Positions 34,125-43,675 are shown, counted from the stretch's first letter. The stretch is DNA of 64,000 nucleotides from BTUB01 sp963836585 (GCA_963836585.1 CAWIJV010000001.1:124001-188000), one strand, 5' to 3'. Numbers and translations: made by a program. Notes: a model not told the origin generated them from the sequence alone.

Positions 34125-35045
34125 TTATTGATTATTATCTACCGAATGCGTGGTAATACCAATCGTTTCTAGCTCATGCTTATAAAACATATAGAGCCCT
34201 ATAAAAACCATAATTGAAGAAGCATAAAAATGCCAGGTGATTATTTCGCCTAAAAATATCCATCCATAGAAGGCAGAAAAGAGCGGCCCCAGAAACCCGG
34301 CAAATGCCAGGAATGTTGCCGTATATTTTTTGAGCAAATAGCCATACAAATTGTGGCAGATAATATTACTTACCAGAATCACTAGAATGAGCCAGCTTGC
34401 CAGCATTCCCGGATCAGCAACTTCTTGCGGCCCTTCCCAAAAAAAGGCAGTAAGCAGTGCGGCAATTCCTCCAGCCGTCATTGTCATGCCATTGATCATG
34501 GAAGGCGCATAGGCATTATCGCGTACCAGTTTTCGCATAATGATCCAGCTATAGCTTTGAAAAGCAACGGCCAAAAGCACCGCGCATTCCGGCCAAGAGA
34601 TAAATAAAAATTCACCGAGCCGTTTCTCTGCCGGGCTCGTGGAAATGAGGATCGGTAAAAATCCGATAAAGCCGATAAGCAATCCTGCCCATTGTTGCCG
34701 TGTTAATTTTTCTTTGAAGAAAAAATAGGAGTAAAAGGCTGAGAAGAACGGCATAAAGTTAAATAGAAAAGCAGTTTTTGCCGAGGTGAGGGTAGCGAGC
34801 CCTACAAACCGCAAGATATAGGTAAGATAGATCCCAAATAAGGCAACTTGGCTATAGAGCCAAATATTTTTCCATCTAAACCTAAAATGGTGATGCGCGT
34901 AAAAATATTGATACGCGAGCAAAAGTGATCCGGCGATAATCATGCGAATGCCGGTATAAAAAATCGGATCAATGATTTTCAAGATTGTTTTGCTGAGCGG
35001 GAAAGAAAGCCCAAAAAGAGCATATAATATAATGATTAGTAGCAT
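34125..35045 (-). CDS. EamA/DMT-superfamily permease (paralog)
   Basis: 306 residues, ten hydrophobic helices in two EamA repeats, with TSAKTAFLFNFMPFFSAFYSYFFFKEKLT closing the first half and FLAFAGFLGPLFSAFYGWIFLGE the second. The same family as the gene at 31553 and similarly oriented around the unknown exported protein, converging on it. Substrate unknown. Intracellular bacteria often keep several DMT permeases for metabolite exchange with the host. Confidence 0.88.
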   Translation of the reverse strand: MLLIIILYALFGLSFPLSKTILKIIDPIFYTGIRMIIAGSLLLAYQYFYAHHHFRFRWKNIWLYSQVALFGIYLTYILRFVGLATLTSAKTAFLFNFMPFFSAFYSYFFFKEKLTRQQWAGLLIGFIGFLPILISTSPAEKRLGEFLFISWPECAVLLAVAFQSYSWIIMRKLVRDNAYAPSMINGMTMTAGGIAALLTAFFWEGPQEVADPGMLASWLILVILVSNIICHNLYGYLLKKYTATFLAFAGFLGPLFSAFYGWIFLGEIITWHFYASSIMVFIGLYMFYKHELETIGITTHSVDNNQ

Positions 35046-35136
35046 TGCATATTCCGAATCGAAAGTAACTTTTTATCTAAATGAGTTGCTTACTAGTATA
35101 CATAAATTTATTTCTAGAAACAGAAGAGAAAAATTA

Positions 35137-35167
35137 TTGACAAATGGTAAGTGAATTTTGGTAATAT
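35137..35167 (+). promoter_or_regulatory. Candidate sigma-70 promoter for the STELLO-like pair
   Basis: TTGACA at 35137-35142 and TAATAT at 35162-35167 (19-bp spacer; GTAATA gives 18). A very similar GTAAT-T arrangement occurs at 56394-56423. Confidence 0.55.
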
Positions 35168-35206
35168 GAGATAAGTAAAGGGCGGGTAAAATCTGGAGGA
35201 GTAATA

Positions 35207-36310
35207 ATGGGTGCGTTTTCTAGAAGATTATGGTTGTGCGGTCTATTATTTTTAGTCTTTTTTTCTCATTGTCATGAAGTTCCGGTAAAAGATAAATGGA
35301 TTGTAATTACTACCATTAATAAGCCGACCGCAGTATTTGATCTCTTGGTGCAACTTTCTGATTGGCAAGTGGTAGTTGTTGCGGATATCAAGACACCTAA
35401 AAATTGGCAGGTGCCGGGCGTTATTTTTTTGAGCGTCGAGGATCAAGAGAAGCTTAATTATCATATTGTAAAGCATTTGCCATGGCGCCATTATGGCCGT
35501 AAAAATGTGGGCTATTTATATGCGATTGAGCATGGAGCTAAAATTATTTACGATACTGATGATGATAACTTTCTCTATGATACGATCAATATACTGCCTG
35601 AGTATGGGAATATGCTGAGGTTTGTAGATGGTAAAGTCACGGTAAATCCGTATGCCTACTTTGGCCAGCACACCGTGTGGCCGCGCGGATATCCTTTGAG
35701 AGGTGTTAAAAGTGCTCAGGATGCGTCCCTAAAAATAGTTGAGAATATTTTTATGCCGATTCAGCAAGGATTGGTAGATAAAGATCCAGATGTTGATGCT
35801 ATTTTTAGATTAACGCGATCAAATGAAGTATTTTTTCCTGAAAAAAATGCTCCTCTAATATTGGGCGCTCATTGTATGGCGCCGTTTAATTCACAAAATA
35901 CTCTTTTTTATTATTCGGCGTTCTGGAGTTTACTGATACCATGCACAGTTACTTTAAGGGTGGCTGATATTTGGCGTGGCTATTGGGCACAACGACTATT
36001 GTGGGATATCGGTGGCGGGTTGTGCTTTACTGCAGCAAGTGCATTCCAAGAAAGAAATGAGCATGATTTACTCAAAGATTTTAGCGATGAGCTCGATCTA
36101 TATCTCAAAGTGGATCAACTAATAGCCGCATTGAATGAATTTAAAAGTGGTAAGAAAGTTCTGAGCGATCGTATGATAGATATGTTTGTAATGTTGGCGA
36201 ATGCCGGGTTCATTAAACAAGGAGATGTTGATTTGGTATGTGCTTGGATCAAGGATTTGGAAAAAGTAGGGTATCTATTTCCTCCTTTAAATAACGGAGA
36301 AGAGTTATGA
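35207..36310 (+). CDS. STELLO/DUF288-like glycosyltransferase, N-terminal-domain protein
   Basis: 367 residues with a signal peptide (about 1-22). The rest matches the first domain of eukaryotic STELLO/DUF288 proteins: KWIVITTINKPTAV, WQVVVVADIKTPKNW, VIFLSVEDQ, GRKNVGYLYAIEHGAKIIYDTDDDN (acidic metal-binding cluster), NPYAYFGQHTVWPRGYP and DIWRGYWAQRLLWDIGG. Plant STELLO proteins are Golgi glycosyltransferase-like factors linked to cellulose synthase. In eukaryotes this domain and the next gene's domain are usually one polypeptide. The stop overlaps the next start by four bases (ATGA), implying translational coupling. Confidence 0.82.
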   Translation: MGAFSRRLWLCGLLFLVFFSHCHEVPVKDKWIVITTINKPTAVFDLLVQLSDWQVVVVADIKTPKNWQVPGVIFLSVEDQEKLNYHIVKHLPWRHYGRKNVGYLYAIEHGAKIIYDTDDDNFLYDTINILPEYGNMLRFVDGKVTVNPYAYFGQHTVWPRGYPLRGVKSAQDASLKIVENIFMPIQQGLVDKDPDVDAIFRLTRSNEVFFPEKNAPLILGAHCMAPFNSQNTLFYYSAFWSLLIPCTVTLRVADIWRGYWAQRLLWDIGGGLCFTAASAFQERNEHDLLKDFSDELDLYLKVDQLIAALNEFKSGKKVLSDRMIDMFVMLANAGFIKQGDVDLVCAWIKDLEKVGYLFPPLNNGEEL

Positions 36311-37167
36311 TGAAAATAGCAAAAAAAGTCTTATTATTTATATGTCTGAATAATATATGCATGGCGCAGCCATTGTATACAAACAAGTTTGAAAATGTTC
36401 TTCTGATTGTTAATTTCAATCACCCGTTTTATGGCAATATCGAATTTCTCAAAAAGTTATACGCGCCCTTTTTCCCGCGAATGGTTTTTTATGGTGAGCA
36501 GGCGCATCCGGAAGTAACCGTAAAGCATACTACTATTGGTTATCATGTTTCAGATATTCTTATTGATGCTATTACTAAAAACCCTGATTGTGATGGATAT
36601 TTATTCTTAGAAGATGATTGTATCTTGAATATGTGGCGCTGCGAAGATTTGGCATTAGATAAAATATGGCTTTTACCCAATTTTAATAATGATGCTCTAA
36701 ATGATTCATATTATATTGATTTCTTTACGGCAAATTTGAAGTCCAGTCAGCACAATCGCTATTGGATGTGGTGGAGCATTTATTGGCACTCACTTAAAAA
36801 TGCGGTTGCTCGAATGCTTCCTCGCGATGTGGCTATCCTTGCACACAATGTGGGAAATGACACTGCTTGCGGTTCGTCAGCTGATATGTTTTATGTGCCG
36901 GCACGGTATAAAGATGAATTTTTGAGACTTGCCGACGTTTTTAGACACGTATTTATAGAAATTGCCATGCCAACGATCTTGGCTTCTTTGGATTATAAAG
37001 AAAATTGGGAGAAAGTAACTGTCTTATGGAAATCGACCAATGTTAACCTTGAACAACGCTGGCCGATAACCTACACCTGCATTCATGTGTTGAAGCTTTC
37101 ATCAGAATCCAGTAGAGTGCTGGTTAAAAATGTATTTGAAAAAATGATGCCAGGATTACATATATAG
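36307..37167 (+). CDS. STELLO/DUF288-like protein, C-terminal-domain half
   Basis: 286 residues with its own signal peptide (about 1-20, ending CMAQP). The body fits the second domain of DUF288-type proteins: ENVLLIVNFNHPFYGNIEFLKKLYAPFFPRMVFYGE, GYHVSDILIDAI and DGYLFLEDDCILNMW with an acidic DDC motif resembling a glycosyltransferase DxD. It overlaps the upstream half by four bases, so the two are likely made together and act as a complex. Which half is catalytic is unknown. Confidence 0.75.
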   Translation: MMKIAKKVLLFICLNNICMAQPLYTNKFENVLLIVNFNHPFYGNIEFLKKLYAPFFPRMVFYGEQAHPEVTVKHTTIGYHVSDILIDAITKNPDCDGYLFLEDDCILNMWRCEDLALDKIWLLPNFNNDALNDSYYIDFFTANLKSSQHNRYWMWWSIYWHSLKNAVARMLPRDVAILAHNVGNDTACGSSADMFYVPARYKDEFLRLADVFRHVFIEIAMPTILASLDYKENWEKVTVLWKSTNVNLEQRWPITYTCIHVLKLSSESSRVLVKNVFEKMMPGLHI

Positions 37168-37249
37168 GTCAACAATCCGATAGACATTTTTTGATTCTTG
37201 TTTTATAACTACAGGCAGCTCAGGAGTCGAGTTATGAAATTGTTTTATC

Positions 37250-37385
37250 ACACATGGTGAGTGCTGCGCGAAGCGCAGTGTATCGAACCATATCCTTCGA
37301 GCCTACTCCGCCGTAGTCCTGGGCATAGTGCCTTGACTATGACGTAGAAGCTACGAAGGCCGGATACGCCGCTGTCGCGGCTACT
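37250..37385. repeat. Dispersed repeat cluster with interrupted leader
   Basis: ATGGTGAGTGCTGCGCG-AA-GCGCAGTGTATCGAACCAT forms a long stem-loop; CTACTCCGCCGTAGTCC and GTAGAAGCTACGAAGGCCGG follow. Just upstream, AGGAG and ATG (37233) open a seven-codon frame cut off by the repeat. Confidence 0.65.
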
Positions 37386-37422
37386 CAGGATGTGCGGTGG
37401 GCATAAAAAAAGGAAAGTAGTT

Positions 37423-38733
37423 ATGAAATGCTTCCGTTTTCTAACGTTATTAATGGTATGGTGTGGCATCACTGTTGGACATATTGATGACAACACGTCT
37501 GCGAAAGCAGACCTAGATTATGATCCGCTTCTAGTGGTAGTAATCATGGTAAAAGACGAAGAAGCGGTGATTCGCGAAACGCTTGAAATGTACTGCAAGG
37601 CCGATCCGGAGGGCAAAAAAATTGCCTACTTTGTGTATGATACCGGTGATCATGCCGATCGCTGGAGCCCCACAATGCAGAAGGCCAAAGAGCTGTTTGA
37701 AGATTATCATCTTACCAATTATAAACTGTTGCAAGAGCCTTTTGTTGATTTTGCCACCTCGCGAAACCGCGCGCTTGATTTATGTGAAGAGTTTTTCCCC
37801 CATGCGGCCTATATGCTGATGCCGGATGCTGAATGGTATTTGCATAATGTGCAAGAGCTGATTGCCTTTTGTGAACACGAATTTTTTGCACCCGATCATA
37901 CTTCATATTTAGTGCGTATTGCCTCTACCGATTTGGATTTTGGTACCCAACGGCTTATTCGATGCAAATCCGGGCTACGTTTTGGTGGGGTGGTGCATGA
38001 AACAATTATGATCGGCACCCGCTACAAAACTCCGCCGAGCATCTATTTTGAGCTGCGGCCGGGCAGAAATGGCATGGAAAAAACGGCGCGCCGCTGGGCT
38101 CGCGACAGAGAACTGCTCATGCGAGCACATTTGGCCAATCCGATGGATTCACGCACCGCCTTTTATCTGGCCCAAACCTTTGATTGCCTTAATGAGCTGG
38201 AGAGTGCTTATAGATATTATGAACTGCGTACCCATCTGCGGGGTTGGGATGAGGAAGATTATATGGCTCGCTATCGCTTGGCGATTGTAACTGAACGCAT
38301 GAAGAATGAAGATGGTTCGGGCCGTTGGCCGGAAGCATTGGATCATTATTTAAAGGCTCACACCATGCGCCCTATTAGAGGCGAAGCGCTGATCCGGATT
38401 GCGCAACATTATCTTGCCGAAGGCAATCATGCGTGTGCCTATATTTTCGCGCGCCGGGCTTGTGAACTTGTGTATCCCGAGCAAGATACCTTATTTGTTG
38501 AAAAAGAGGCGTATGATTATATTCGCCATGATATTTTGGGCCAATCGGCTTGGTATATGCAGCAGTATGATCTTGGTGAAGCGGAAGTGCGCCAGGCATT
38601 GAAGATCCATGAGAATTATCCGCATCTGTTTACTAATCTTTCATTCTATATCAATCGAAAAATTAATCAGCAGAAGGGAGCGCCGTCAGGGCATCAATGT
38701 GCATCGTGCAATGTGCCGGTACTTGCAGCTTAG
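37423..38733 (+). CDS. Exported GT2-like glycosyltransferase with TPR tail
   Basis: 436 residues from ATG 37423 (AAGGAAAG upstream), which starts a signal peptide (MKCFRFLTLLMVWCGITVGH). Residues 35-250 are a GT-A domain of the GT2 type found with TPRs: VVVIMVKDEEAVIRETLE, VDFATSRNRALDLCEE, MPDAEWYL in place of the usual DxD, and RFGGVVHE. Residues 260-420 are TPR-like helices (AFYLAQTFDCLNELESAYRYYELR). Such fusions act in glycan assembly or protein glycosylation. An in-frame ATG at 37390 lies inside repeat DNA and is rejected. Confidence 0.82.
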   Translation: MKCFRFLTLLMVWCGITVGHIDDNTSAKADLDYDPLLVVVIMVKDEEAVIRETLEMYCKADPEGKKIAYFVYDTGDHADRWSPTMQKAKELFEDYHLTNYKLLQEPFVDFATSRNRALDLCEEFFPHAAYMLMPDAEWYLHNVQELIAFCEHEFFAPDHTSYLVRIASTDLDFGTQRLIRCKSGLRFGGVVHETIMIGTRYKTPPSIYFELRPGRNGMEKTARRWARDRELLMRAHLANPMDSRTAFYLAQTFDCLNELESAYRYYELRTHLRGWDEEDYMARYRLAIVTERMKNEDGSGRWPEALDHYLKAHTMRPIRGEALIRIAQHYLAEGNHACAYIFARRACELVYPEQDTLFVEKEAYDYIRHDILGQSAWYMQQYDLGEAEVRQALKIHENYPHLFTNLSFYINRKINQQKGAPSGHQCASCNVPVLAA

Positions 38734-38787
38734 TAAAAAAATTATTTGAATTAGAGAGATGACTATATTTTGAATTGGAATTATAAA

Positions 38788-39594
38788 ATGAAGATAACCT
38801 GCTATGCGCCATATTTTCTCTCTGTAGTTTTTCTTCTCTCCTCTTCTGCTATGGCCATTACCATTGATCGGGTGATTTTAGGCTGCGATGATAACCCGAT
38901 GTATCTTGAATTTTGGCCGGTTGTGGCCAAAACATGGACCGAGATTGTGGGCGTGCGTCCCACGTTGGCCCTTATAGCGTCAAAAGACGTGGTAATTGAT
39001 GAAACATTAGGCGATGTGATTCGATTTGAGCCGATTCCGGGAATTCCTACCTCCTTTCAAGCGCAGGTGATTCGTCTTTTATTGCCGACCTATTTTGAAG
39101 ATGAGGTGTGTATCATCTCTGATATGGATATGATTCCATGCCAAAAAAATTATTTTGTTGATGCGGTTGCTTTTGCGCCACTTAATAGCTTTGTGGTTTA
39201 TAAAGATGGCGCTTTTGAGAGTGATGAGTATAAAGAATATCCCATGTGCTATAATGTCGCCTTAGGAAAAACATTCAAAGAAATATTTAATCTGGGTTCT
39301 ACCGGTGAAATTGAGTCGAAAATCAAAAAATGGTATGCTCTGGGGCTGGGATGGACCAGTGATCAACAAATCTTATATACTGCTCTTAATGCATGGGAAG
39401 ACAAAGTGTCGCGTCTGATTAAGTTAGGACATCCGGTGATGGGCCGCATTGATCGAGCTAGCTGGAGCTATAATTTTTCTGCTGCTAAAAGCCATAAGTA
39501 TGTAGATTCACACATGTTACGGCCTTACTCAGCCTATCAAGTATATATAGATCAATTAGTTAGTTTGTTGTTAGAAGATAAAAATATTTTTTAG
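38788..39594 (+). CDS. Exported glycosyltransferase, GT8-like
   Basis: 268 residues. ATG 38788 starts a signal peptide (MKITCYAPYFLSVVFLLSSSAMA); a TTG at 38770 is an alternative. Body: IDRVILGCDDNPMYLEFWPVVAKTW, an acceptor region with QAQVIRLLLPTYFEDE, the metal-binding ISDMDMIP (DxD) and a late GWTSDQQILYTAL, an arrangement seen in GT-A enzymes such as GT8. It presumably transfers a sugar from a nucleotide sugar; specificity unknown. It lies in a row of same-strand exported transferases. Confidence 0.7.
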   Translation: MKITCYAPYFLSVVFLLSSSAMAITIDRVILGCDDNPMYLEFWPVVAKTWTEIVGVRPTLALIASKDVVIDETLGDVIRFEPIPGIPTSFQAQVIRLLLPTYFEDEVCIISDMDMIPCQKNYFVDAVAFAPLNSFVVYKDGAFESDEYKEYPMCYNVALGKTFKEIFNLGSTGEIESKIKKWYALGLGWTSDQQILYTALNAWEDKVSRLIKLGHPVMGRIDRASWSYNFSAAKSHKYVDSHMLRPYSAYQVYIDQLVSLLLEDKNIF

Positions 39595-39603
39595 GAGAAT
39601 AGA

Positions 39604-40422
39604 ATGAAAAGAAACAATCTTATTAAAAGTTTGACAGGAATATTTCTAGTGTTCGGGGTATTTGGGCAAATAAAAAGTCAGACTGAACCGGTGATAGAAG
39701 AAGGGTTTGTAACATTTGCAACGGCCGATTATTTCCCCTTGCTGGAGGTTACCCTAGAAAGTGTTCATGAATTTTCAACACGGCCTATTGTTGCCTATGG
39801 CGTTAATGCCGATATTCCCTTTTCAACTGAACAGTTTCCGCGACTCATTAAAAAAAGAGTAAATGTTGATCTTTCACGCCTTAATATTTTTGCAATAAAG
39901 CCATGGATACTGCTGGATGTTAATATCAAATATGGGGTATATATAGAAGCAGACCATATTGCCAATGCGCACGTGGATGATCTTTTTGATTTTGCGCATG
40001 CGGTTAAGGAATATCCTCTGTGCCCGTATCATCCGCAGCAACCTGATAATCAGCAACCTATTATGCAACTACTAAATGTAACGCGCAAATCCATGCCCTA
40101 TATTCACGCACATCCCCTCTTTTCTCCCCTGTGTAGACCGTTTATTGAAGAGTGGTATCAGATGTGTTTGCGGTATATTAATCTTGCGCAATGTTTTGAT
40201 GAAACTATTTTAAATGTATTGCTGTGGAAACATAATGCCACCAAATATGTTCCTTTATATGGTGCATTTTACATGAGACATCAAGGGTTTTTTGAAGGGA
40301 AAAATCAAGAGAATCCCTATGAATATTGTATGATTCATGGATGCAAGGATCCGGCTGAAGCACGACGAATTCTTAAATCGTTGAGAGATTTTAATAAAAT
40401 AAAGAAATCAACTATTTTTTAA
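39604..40422 (+). CDS. Exported glycosyltransferase-like protein
   Basis: 272 residues with a signal peptide (about 1-24). GFVTFATADYFPLLEVTLESVHEFSTRPIVAYGV is a GT-A first strand and helix; a DxD-like EADH follows FAIKPWILLDVNIKYGVYI. The late region has CFDETILNVLLWKH and YGAFYMRHQGFF, as in GT8/GT24-like enzymes. AGGAG lies six bases before the ATG and it is nine bases from the previous gene, so one operon. Acceptor and donor unknown. Confidence 0.68.
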   Translation: MKRNNLIKSLTGIFLVFGVFGQIKSQTEPVIEEGFVTFATADYFPLLEVTLESVHEFSTRPIVAYGVNADIPFSTEQFPRLIKKRVNVDLSRLNIFAIKPWILLDVNIKYGVYIEADHIANAHVDDLFDFAHAVKEYPLCPYHPQQPDNQQPIMQLLNVTRKSMPYIHAHPLFSPLCRPFIEEWYQMCLRYINLAQCFDETILNVLLWKHNATKYVPLYGAFYMRHQGFFEGKNQENPYEYCMIHGCKDPAEARRILKSLRDFNKIKKSTIF

Positions 40423-40426
40423 TATC

Positions 40427-41382
40427 ATGAAATATTTCAATAAAATGATTCTTACTGTTATTCATTCTTTATAGTATTAGCATTTTGTCATTAGGTAATT
40501 CAGCTGTTACCTATAATTTTAGTGGTGGTCGGCTGGGCGATAATTTAGTGGCATACTGCCATGCATTCTGGATTTCATACAAGTATGGCATGCCACTTTT
40601 ATACAAGCCATTTAAATATTCTGATCAACTCATGATGCATGAAATGGATTTGCACCATAATTCTCATCAACAATCACGTTTGGTGACTGATATTTTTAGT
40701 AAAGGTATAGAAGAGAATGCTTTATATACCGTACCTTATTTTCCTGAATCGCATTTCGAGCGCAATGATCCACGATGTCCGTATTTGTTTGACGTTGATT
40801 GGAAGGATCAGAGCTTTATCACTGAATTGAAAAAACGGATTTGCCCAGCGTTATTCCTTGCCTTTATTAGAATTGCCAACTGATTGCATTACTATAGCCG
40901 TACACATTCGCAAGGGAACTGGGTGGGATATCCCGCAATTTGCACCGAGCTTTGAAAAGTTAACAGAAATGGGCCCACTAAAATGGCCGCCGGATTCTTA
41001 TTATATTGAGCAAATACAGAATATAATAAAACTATTTCCGGATCAGAAATTATATATTCATATTTTTACTGATCATGATAATACGCAGGAAATAGTGGAA
41101 CACTATAAAGCAGCTATTAATGATACAACTGGCCACGTTTCATGGGGATGTAGGGCACAAGGAAATAAGCATGATCTTAATGTGCTCGAAGATTTTTTTG
41201 CACTTACTACTTTCGATTGTTTAATTAGAAATGATTCTAACTTCTCATTAATAGCATCTAAGTTAGCAAATTATAAAATGCTTATAGCGCCATGGGAAAG
41301 TAAAATGGTCAATGGGACTATTGTAATTTCTGGAATACTAATTGAAACAGCTGCTGGCTGTAGGATTGATAATGAAGTATAA
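40427..41382 (+). pseudogene. GT11-like fucosyltransferase gene, frameshifted
   Basis: ATG 40427 opens a signal peptide whose frame hits TAG at 40472; one base out of frame the sequence continues as SISILSLGNSAVTYNFSGGRLGDNL, the GT11-type N-terminus. A second shift near 40855-40880 leads into TIAVHIRKGTGWD (donor-binding HxRxG-type motif), LYIHIFTDHDN and DFFALTTFDCLIRNDSNFSLIASKLA. Repaired, it would be about 315 residues of an alpha-1,2-fucosyltransferase-like enzyme with a signal peptide. Two frameshifts make it a probable pseudogene. Confidence 0.75.
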
Positions 41383-41476
41383 AATATTTTTTTTAAGTTA
41401 TCTGCTACTAGGTTCTATTGCTGCATCTGAATATAAAAGTCAGTCTGGGCAAGATCGTTTATTTCTTATAAAATAA
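41372..41476 (+). pseudogene. 5' fragment of an exported FkbM-type methyltransferase gene
   Basis: 34 codons: a signal peptide (MKYKIFFLSYLLLGSIAASE) followed by YKSQSGQDRF, the usual opening of FkbM methyltransferases, then stop. It overlaps the end of the preceding pseudogene by 11 bases. The rest of the gene is missing and the convergent GT2 gene occupies its place, so this marks a deletion junction. Confidence 0.6.
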
Positions 41477-42883
41477 CCCCACCGCTCTTTCTGGAATAGA
41501 TTGCTTGGACCACATTTGTTTAAATTCCTTGCAAGTGGATGCATTTATACTATGTAAACGATTTAAAATATCTTTTTTACGATACAGGATGGTTCCTAGG
41601 CTTTCTGGGTATTGCCAAATATGCATAGTATAATTGGGCTGCCATGCTACTAATTTATTACTCAGATTACCACATAAAGAATGTAACTCGGGAATATATT
41701 TGAGACTCAAATAAAATCCCTGTGCAAACGTTCTCTCTAGCTCTTCTATGATCTGCGATGCATTCATTTCATGGATAATGCTTATATCTGTGTTAGTCAG
41801 TATAATCCAATCATTGGGACAGTTGTTCACAGTGTGGTATAGATTGTTAATGAAGTTGTCTGCTTCCGTAGAAGTTTCATCAGAAATTACGGATACCATG
41901 TCAACATTGCTTACCGTATAGTGTATCCGAGATATGGCGGCCTGTGTATTTTCATTTGGTTCGCTAAAAATAATTACATCACATTTTTTATTTTTGAACT
42001 GATCAATGTAATCAATAACAGGACCTTGCAAGGGTTGATAAGAAGGCCATTGAAGGCGTATGGTGTAATCGACGCTTATTATTTTATCTAAAGGGGTAAC
42101 AAATCGTTGGCTAATTGGATTTTTTACATTCCAAACATACAGACGATCTTTAACTACTCGGTTGTGATAGCCAGCCATTTCAAGCATAGGATACATCATG
42201 GCTACATCAGGGCATGGCGCCATGCCGGCAAAGTTTCCCTTAAACATAAGATCTTCGAGCTTTATTTGCTTGAATAACCAAGCTCTAAAAGTACGTAAAT
42301 GGCTGTAGGGCCACCCATCATTATTACTCCTAAATCGATTAGAAGCAGTAATTTCTTCTTTAAGGCTATTAGGAATCGTATCTGGACATTGTTGATAGGT
42401 ATCTGATCTTATCGGTAATCCAAAAGTAACCCATACATTATCATTTTGATAGATGCTATTAATAATATTTAACGTGTTATCATCATAAAAAAAATCATCG
42501 CCATCTAAATGGCACACGATCTCATCATCATCACATAGATATACAGCGTTATAGTGATTGGCCATCTGGCTTTGCCATTCTGTATGGAGTATAAGAGTAA
42601 CTCTAAATTCCTGGCCTTTTTCTTTAATATATTGTTCTACCAGTTTGCCGGTTCCATCAGATGAATTGTCGTCGAGATAAATGATACGATAGTTGCTGTA
42701 TTTTTGCCGGAAAACAGCATCTAGGTTAGCTTTATACCAATCTTTATTATTGTAAGAGGTAATAATGATCACAATCTTGTGTTCTATGAGAGAAGCAGTA
42801 TCAGTAGCTATTGGCTGAGTACAGAAAGCTCTGAGAGCCATTAAAAGGGTTGCAATAAATAGTGAGTAAAGATTTTTTATCAT
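41459..42883 (-). CDS. Exported GT2 glycosyltransferase with second domain
   Basis: 474 residues with a signal peptide (about 1-22). GT2 domain at about 35-280: KIVIIITSYNNKDWYKANLDAVFRQKYSNYRIIYLDDNSSDGT, DxD in VCHLDGDDFF, and HLRTFRAWLF and PMLEMAGYH at the end. This domain recurs in the genes at 46348 and 52044. Residues 300-474 form a second alpha/beta domain (CDVIIFSEPNENTQAAI, DWIILTNTDISI) that may be another transferase or accessory module. 21 bases separate it from the methyltransferase gene upstream on the same strand. Confidence 0.82.
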   Translation of the reverse strand: MIKNLYSLFIATLLMALRAFCTQPIATDTASLIEHKIVIIITSYNNKDWYKANLDAVFRQKYSNYRIIYLDDNSSDGTGKLVEQYIKEKGQEFRVTLILHTEWQSQMANHYNAVYLCDDDEIVCHLDGDDFFYDDNTLNIINSIYQNDNVWVTFGLPIRSDTYQQCPDTIPNSLKEEITASNRFRSNNDGWPYSHLRTFRAWLFKQIKLEDLMFKGNFAGMAPCPDVAMMYPMLEMAGYHNRVVKDRLYVWNVKNPISQRFVTPLDKIISVDYTIRLQWPSYQPLQGPVIDYIDQFKNKKCDVIIFSEPNENTQAAISRIHYTVSNVDMVSVISDETSTEADNFINNLYHTVNNCPNDWIILTNTDISIIHEMNASQIIEELERTFAQGFYLSLKYIPELHSLCGNLSNKLVAWQPNYTMHIWQYPESLGTILYRKKDILNRLHSINASTCKEFKQMWSKQSIPERAVGLFYKK

Positions 42884-42904
42884 GATACACGTGAGTAATA
42901 TTAA

Positions 42905-43657
42905 CTATCGTTTAAAAATAAAAACCAAACAATTGTAACAGTGGATTGATTCAATATGTTGCTGATAATAAGTGAGTTCATTTACGTTAAATCGTTGATA
43001 GTTTGCGCAGAAAAAAGGCGCGGGTATTTTTGGTGTAAAGGAATTTATTTCTTCAATTAATTGTTGTAAGAAACTCATTGTTGTTCCAGGCCCGGATTTT
43101 GGGTTTGGCTTTGAGCCATATCCACCCCAATCAGCCAAAAATGAAGTAGCTAAGTCTTCTATTACGTAGATACCACCACTATTAAGTTGTGGAAATAAAA
43201 CCTTAAAGCTAGTAATTTGCTGTAGCATTGTATGGCCGCCATCATCTATAATAATGTCAAAGCCATCTCCTGCCTTAGCGAGAAATGCTTGAAGGCTTTT
43301 TTCGTCAGATTGATCCGCTAAATATAGATGGCATCGCTCTGAGGCATTACTTTTGTAAATATTTAGAAATTCCTGACTAATATCAATAAAGTGAAGATCT
43401 GCTTTGGTAAAATATTCTTCCCATGCATGCGCAGATCTACCGTGTGCTAGCCCAATTTCTAATAATTTAATCGGTTGATGTCTCATGCCTTCAAAATATT
43501 TTTCATATTTATCGGTATAGTTATGCCATTCTGATGATTTATCAGTTCCATACTTAAGGGCAATTTTATCAAGATCAGTGTTATTTGAGATTCCAAAGAA
43601 GTTGCCGTTAATGAAGAGAATAGATATGAACAGTGTTATTTTTTTTGATGAAAACAT
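42905..43657 (-). CDS. Exported SAM methyltransferase, MycE/cephalosporin-hydroxylase-like
   Basis: 250 residues: signal peptide (about 1-22, ending NFFGIS), then LDKIALKYGTDKSSEWHNYTDKYEKYFE, typical of macrolide sugar O-methyltransferases such as MycE and related families. Motif I is KLLEIGLAHGRSAHAW; FDIIIDDGGHTMLQQ contains the acidic metal site; GGIYVIEDL follows. Expected chemistry is O-methylation of a sugar hydroxyl. The signal peptide is unusual for a SAM-dependent enzyme. In a three-gene minus-strand operon with the TylF-like and GT2 genes. Confidence 0.82.
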   Translation of the reverse strand: MFSSKKITLFISILFINGNFFGISNNTDLDKIALKYGTDKSSEWHNYTDKYEKYFEGMRHQPIKLLEIGLAHGRSAHAWEEYFTKADLHFIDISQEFLNIYKSNASERCHLYLADQSDEKSLQAFLAKAGDGFDIIIDDGGHTMLQQITSFKVLFPQLNSGGIYVIEDLATSFLADWGGYGSKPNPKSGPGTTMSFLQQLIEEINSFTPKIPAPFFCANYQRFNVNELTYYQQHIESIHCYNCLVFIFKR

Positions 43658-43675
43658 AGTGTTTTTCCTTTTTTA

